From: Frateuria_A sp035944355
Lineage (GTDB): Bacteria > Pseudomonadota > Gammaproteobacteria > Xanthomonadales > Rhodanobacteraceae
DNA: 64,000 nucleotides
Assembly: GCF_035944355.1 (NCBI RefSeq)
Contig: NZ_DASZBH010000007.1
Location: 186,001-250,000 of the forward strand
Direction of reading: 5' to 3'
Part shown: in pieces, positions 60,528-64,000 of the stretch
How positions within the stretch are numbered: position 1 is the first letter of the stretch
Layout: every line of letters begins with the position of its first letter
Notes under the pieces: generated by a model
The model's database searches: none
What the model saw: the letters and a program-made list of their open reading frames with translations, nothing else
What the model was told of the DNA's origin: nothing
Position numbers and translations under genes: made by a program

Positions 60528-61940
60528 ATGAAGGCCACGCGAGACGTCCCTTCGCAAACCTTGCCCGCGCCCGCCGTACCGGCGATCCTCGCGCTTCCTT
60601 TCCCGACGGCAGCCGACGACGTGAACAACCCGACCCCAGGCTACCGGCGCAGCCTCGGCCCGTGGGACGCCGCACTCATCGTGGTCGGCGGCATCATCGG
60701 CGGCGGCATCTTCCTCAACCCCGGCATCGCCGCGCAGCGCACCGGATCGGGCATGGCGCTGCTGCTGGTATGGATCGGCGCGGGGGTGCTCACGCTCGTC
60801 GGCGCGCTCTGCTACGCCGAGCTCGGCGCGCGGCGGCCGCAGGCGGGCGGCACCTATGTCTACCTGCGCGAGGCGTTCGGGCCGCTGGCCGGCTTCCTGT
60901 TCGGCTGGACCATGCTGCTGGTGATCTATTCGGGCTCCACCGCTGCGGTGGCGACGATCTTCGCCAGCTACGCGGGGGCCGCCTTCGGCCTGCCCGCGGA
61001 CGCGGCGCTGCCGCTCACGGTCGGCGCGCTGGTGTTCGTCGCCCTGGTCAACCTGTTCGGCCTCAAGCTCGGCGCGCAGGTGCAGAACCTGTTCGCGCTG
61101 CTCAAGCTGCTAGCGGTGGCGGTGCTGGTGGCGTGCGGACTGTACCTGGCCGGTGCGCATGCGCCGGCGGCCTTGGCGACCGATCCGGCACGCGCGGGCG
61201 TCGGCTTCATGGGCGCGGCCCTGCCGGTGCTGTTCGCCTATTCGGGTTTCACCTACTTGAACAACCTGGCCGGCGAAGTGGACGCGCCGCAACGCAACCT
61301 GCCGCGCGCACTGCTGGTCGGCATGCTGGTGGTGGTGACCGCCTACGCGCTGGTGAACCTCGCTTACCTCGCGGTGCTCGGCCACGCCGGCCTGGCCCAG
61401 AGCCGCGCGCCCGCGGCGCAGGTGATGGACCGCATGTTCGGCCCGCTCGGCGCGCGGCTGATCGCGCTGGGCATCGCCATCTCCACGCTGGGCTTCTGCA
61501 ACATCACGCTGGTGGCCGGCGCGCGCGTGCTGCAGGTGATGGGAGCCGACGGCCTGTTCTTCCGCTTCACCGCACGGCTGCACCCGCGCCACGGCACGCC
61601 CAACGTGGCGCTGGCCGCGCTGTGTGGCTGGGCGATCGTGCTGGCGTTGTCGGGCGGCTACGGCGCGCTGCTGGACTACGCCACCTTCGGCGACTGGCTG
61701 GCCTGCGCGGCGGGCGTGGCGACCCTGTTCTGGTACCGCCGCCACGACGATGGCGGCCCGCGCTTCCGGGTGCCCGGCTACCCGTGGCTGCCGCTGCTGT
61801 TCGTCGGGGCGATCGGGGCGGTGGTGGTGGCGACCATGCGCGACAACCCCCGCAACGCCGGCATCGGCGTGCTGATCATGCTCGCCGGGGTGCCGGTGTA
61901 TTACGCCTGGCGGCGCCGATCGGCGAAGCCGGAGCCTTGA
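60528..61940 (+). CDS. APC-superfamily amino-acid permease
   Basis: This ~470-aa membrane protein has 12 predicted helices. The first helix carries VVGGIIGGGIFLNPGIAAQRTGSG, the substrate-binding GGGI region of APC transporters; others show YAELGARRPQAGGTYVYLREAFGP and YSGFTYLNNLAGEV. Close to LAT-like and YfnA/YhdG-like permeases. The first ~30 codons may be too long; the ATG at 60528 lies beside a repeat, and GTG 60621 is an alternative. Substrate unknown. Monocistronic. Confidence 0.88.
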   Translation: MKATRDVPSQTLPAPAVPAILALPFPTAADDVNNPTPGYRRSLGPWDAALIVVGGIIGGGIFLNPGIAAQRTGSGMALLLVWIGAGVLTLVGALCYAELGARRPQAGGTYVYLREAFGPLAGFLFGWTMLLVIYSGSTAAVATIFASYAGAAFGLPADAALPLTVGALVFVALVNLFGLKLGAQVQNLFALLKLLAVAVLVACGLYLAGAHAPAALATDPARAGVGFMGAALPVLFAYSGFTYLNNLAGEVDAPQRNLPRALLVGMLVVVTAYALVNLAYLAVLGHAGLAQSRAPAAQVMDRMFGPLGARLIALGIAISTLGFCNITLVAGARVLQVMGADGLFFRFTARLHPRHGTPNVALAALCGWAIVLALSGGYGALLDYATFGDWLACAAGVATLFWYRRHDDGGPRFRVPGYPWLPLLFVGAIGAVVVATMRDNPRNAGIGVLIMLAGVPVYYAWRRRSAKPEP

Positions 61941-62142
61941 CCGCACCCACCATGCGGCGCGCTGATGTGCAGGCATTCGGGCTGGCGCGCCGCCGTGCCG
62001 GTCAGGGTGAATGGCTGGCAGGCATTCCGAGGGCTCCGCAAGGCGGCCTCGTGAAGACCCCAACTGAACGCCTACCCGGCCCCCGGCTCCCTCATCCCGC
62101 ACGCGATGCCACAATAGGCGACCCTCGCGTGGAGACTCCCCG

Positions 62143-62670
62143 ATGCCGCAAGCGCAAGCCCAGGGCCTGCCGCCCGCCACCGCCGGCGACATCACGCCGG
62201 AACCCGTGCGCGAGGGCATCGACCTGATCGTCAACGGCGAGCGCTTCCGGCACACCGGCGATCCGCTGATGCCGCTGCTGTGGTACCTGCGCGACGTGTT
62301 GCGGCTGACCGGCACCAAGCCCGGCGGCGCGCATGGCGAAGGCGGCTGCGACCTCGTGCTCGTCGACGGCAAGGCCGCCTCCGCGGTCAAGCGGCCGATG
62401 GCGAGGCTGGCCGGCGCGCGCGTCACCACGGTCGAGGGCCTGGCCGCCGACGACGGCAGCCTGCACCCGCTGCAGCAGGCCTTCGTCGACGAGGATGCGA
62501 TCGGCTGCGGCTACTGCACCGCCGGCTGGCTGATCGCCGGCGTCGACCTGCTCACGCGTAGACCTAAGCCCACCGACGAGGACATCGACCAGCTGCCCAA
62601 CCTCTGCCGCTGCGGCTGCCAGACCCGCGTGCGCCGCGCGATCAAGCGCGCCGCCGGAGTGCAGGCATGA
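62143..62670 (+). CDS. Molybdenum hydroxylase iron-sulfur subunit lacking the plant-type cluster ligands
   Basis: This 175-aa protein is related to IorA/CoxS-type small subunits. It should bind two [2Fe-2S] clusters. The C-terminal helical domain keeps its four ligands (Cys122, Cys125 in GCGYC; Cys155, Cys157 in LCRCG). The N-terminal plant-ferredoxin domain, which should read like GCGEGxCGACTV, reads here GTKPGGAHGEGGCDLVLVDG and contains one Cys (69). The usual later Cys is absent as well (AVKRPM). So the distal cluster probably cannot form. Its TGA overlaps the ATG of the large subunit (62667-62670). It passes electrons from the molybdenum site, partner unknown. Confidence 0.83.
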   Translation: MPQAQAQGLPPATAGDITPEPVREGIDLIVNGERFRHTGDPLMPLLWYLRDVLRLTGTKPGGAHGEGGCDLVLVDGKAASAVKRPMARLAGARVTTVEGLAADDGSLHPLQQAFVDEDAIGCGYCTAGWLIAGVDLLTRRPKPTDEDIDQLPNLCRCGCQTRVRRAIKRAAGVQA

Positions 62671-64000
62671 GCGGCTGCATGGAGCTTTCGCGCCGGCGCT
62701 TCCTCAAGGTGCTCGCCGGCACCGCCGGGGCGCTGGTGGTCGGCATCGGCTACGCCGACGCGGCCGAGGTGCCGATCCCGCCCGGCATGCTCGGGCAGGA
62801 CTTCGGCAAGCTCGGCGCCTACGTGCGCATCGACCGCGACGGCAACGTGCTGATCGGCGCGCGCGACCCGGATACGGGCACCGGCACCGCCACCGCGCTG
62901 CCGCGCATCATCGCCGAGGAGCTGGACGCCGACTGGACCCACGTCACCGTGGTGCCGCTGGGCCTGGGCGTGGAGAACAAGAACGGCAAGCCCGTGTGGA
63001 GCTACGGCCACCAGCGCAGCGGCACGGGCGACTCGATTCCCGCCGCCTGGGCCGACCTGCGCCAGGCCGGCGCGCTGGCGCGCTGGCTGATCACCCAGGC
63101 CGCCGCGCGCCGCCTGGGCATCGCCGCCGACCGGCTGCGCTGCGAGGACGGCATGGTGATCGCGCCGGATGGCCGGCGCTTCCCCTACGGCAGCCTGGTC
63201 GAGGCCGCCGGCAAGATCGACCCGCCCGGCGCGCCGTTGCCGCTGAAGGCGCCGCAGCGCTACAGGCTGATCGGCCAGAACGCCGGCGACGTCGACGCGC
63301 GCCGCATCGTCACCGGCCAGACCGGCTACGCCATCGACGCGCACTACCCCGATGCCTTGGTCGCCGTGCTCGCGCAATGCCCCTGGCCGGACGGCAGCCT
63401 GGCCAGCATCGAGACCGCGTCGGCGCTGGCGGTCAAGGGCGTGGTCAAGGTGGTGCCGCTCAAGCCCGAGGCCGGCGTGCCGCCCGGCCAGACCGCGATC
63501 GCCCCGGCGGTGGCGGTGCTGGCCGAGAACACCTGGGCCGCGCTGCGAGGGCTCGACGAACTCAAGCTCGAATGGAAGCCCGGCGCCAGCGCCGGCGAGG
63601 ACAGCGCCAAGCTCGAGGCGCAGGCGCTCGCCCTGCTCGACACCGACAGCGCGCCGACCGCCCGCGTGCGCGACGACGGCGACCTCAAGGCCGCCAACCG
63701 CAAGGCCGCGCGCCGCGTGGAGGCCGTCTACGTGCAACCGTGGCTGGCCCACGCTACGCCCGAGCCGATGAACTGCCTGGTGCGGCTGGACAAGGACCAG
63801 GCCACGCTGGTGGTGCCGACCCAGGCGCCGCAGCAGGCCTGGGCCGTGGTGCAACGCCTCACCGGCCTGGCGCCCGACAGGATCGCCATCGAAGTGCCGC
63901 GCGTGGGCGGCGGCTATGGCCGGCGGCTCGACCACGACTACGTCGCCGAGGCGGTGATGCTCACCAAGGCGGTCGACAAGCCGGTGCGCCTGATGTGGAC
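62667..64000 (+). CDS. Molybdenum hydroxylase large subunit, Tat-exported (cut by window end)
   Basis: The first 444 codons of a xanthine-dehydrogenase-family molybdopterin subunit (IorB-like), overlapping the small subunit by 4 bp. It has a twin-arginine signal (LSRRRFLKVLAGTAGALVVG), ALPRIIAEELDADWTHV and the SGTGDSIPAAWADLRQAGA region. IorB-type enzymes have PEMGQG-like sequence where this one has DPDTGTGTATAL, so the pocket may differ. Export by Tat implies a periplasmic complex. The C-terminal half with the catalytic Glu is outside the window. Substrate unknown. Confidence 0.85.
   Translation, partial: MSGCMELSRRRFLKVLAGTAGALVVGIGYADAAEVPIPPGMLGQDFGKLGAYVRIDRDGNVLIGARDPDTGTGTATALPRIIAEELDADWTHVTVVPLGLGVENKNGKPVWSYGHQRSGTGDSIPAAWADLRQAGALARWLITQAAARRLGIAADRLRCEDGMVIAPDGRRFPYGSLVEAAGKIDPPGAPLPLKAPQRYRLIGQNAGDVDARRIVTGQTGYAIDAHYPDALVAVLAQCPWPDGSLASIETASALAVKGVVKVVPLKPEAGVPPGQTAIAPAVAVLAENTWAALRGLDELKLEWKPGASAGEDSAKLEAQALALLDTDSAPTARVRDDGDLKAANRKAARRVEAVYVQPWLAHATPEPMNCLVRLDKDQATLVVPTQAPQQAWAVVQRLTGLAPDRIAIEVPRVGGGYGRRLDHDYVAEAVMLTKAVDKPVRLMW

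Overview
The window is about 68-70% G+C DNA packed with short-spaced operons. It looks like a chromosomal segment of a Xanthomonadales gammaproteobacterium, most likely Rhodanobacteraceae (Rhodanobacter, Dyella or Luteibacter type). Supporting markers are a fused aspartokinase/diaminopimelate decarboxylase (lysAC), the MurD2/MurL route to D-glutamate, a second LexA heading an imuA-imuB-dnaE2 cassette, PBP1b encoded with a TPR lipoprotein, and abundant C-rich palindromic repeats. The species assignment is inference. No rRNA, tRNA, CRISPR array, prophage or insertion sequence was recognised.

Layout. 1-2.2 kb: end of a chromate transporter, a lipocalin-like gene broken by one stop codon, and a LysR regulator. 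2.4-6.0 kb: a very large hybrid sensor kinase. 6.1-12.0 kb: the SOS mutagenesis cassette lexA2-imuA-imuB-dnaE2 behind a palindromic LexA operator, facing a UdgX-type uracil-DNA glycosylase (12.1-12.8 kb). 12.9-18.1 kb: LysR/YeiH divergent pair, a methyltransferase, tsaB and an MFS exporter. 18.1-22.3 kb: small hypothetical proteins, a PEP-mutase-family enzyme, two tiny Cys-rich proteins and two AraC regulators. 22.5-27.8 kb: YoaA helicase, a MAPEG protein, and a PBP1b-lipoprotein operon. 28.1-37.2 kb: epimerase, TPR membrane protein, RelA and HrpA helicase. 37.3-46.3 kb: Dps, a GH17-GT2 beta-glucan synthase, and tamA-tamB. 46.4-48.5 kb: a tandem cluster of KGG-repeat stress proteins with a DUF2795 gene and one broken copy. 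48.7-56.5 kb: murL-murD2, a DUF559 nuclease, lysAC and class I fumarase. 56.6-64 kb: a beta-barrel protein, a frameshifted PhzF gene, a sedolisin protease, an amino-acid permease and a molybdenum hydroxylase pair cut by the window end.

Functional themes. One is DNA damage and mutagenesis (LexA2, ImuA/B, DnaE2, UdgX, YoaA). Another is the cell envelope (PBP1b with its probable activator, MurL/MurD2, TamA/TamB, glucan synthase, lysAC for diaminopimelate/lysine). A third is stress (RelA, Dps, KGG proteins).

The most unusual signal is a family of C-rich palindromes of the REP type. They occur between genes, but also lie in frame inside two conserved genes (three copies in hrpA, one in murL), where they are translated as extra peptide. 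A DUF559 endonuclease gene sits between two further clusters of the same palindrome and ends within one. Second is the KGG array, whose first gene and a later gene each have a sigma-54-like -24/-12 element upstream. Third is a molybdenum hydroxylase small subunit that has lost the cysteines of one of its two [2Fe-2S] clusters. Three genes carry clear single-site disabling changes (782-1351, 47979-48161, 57371-58245).
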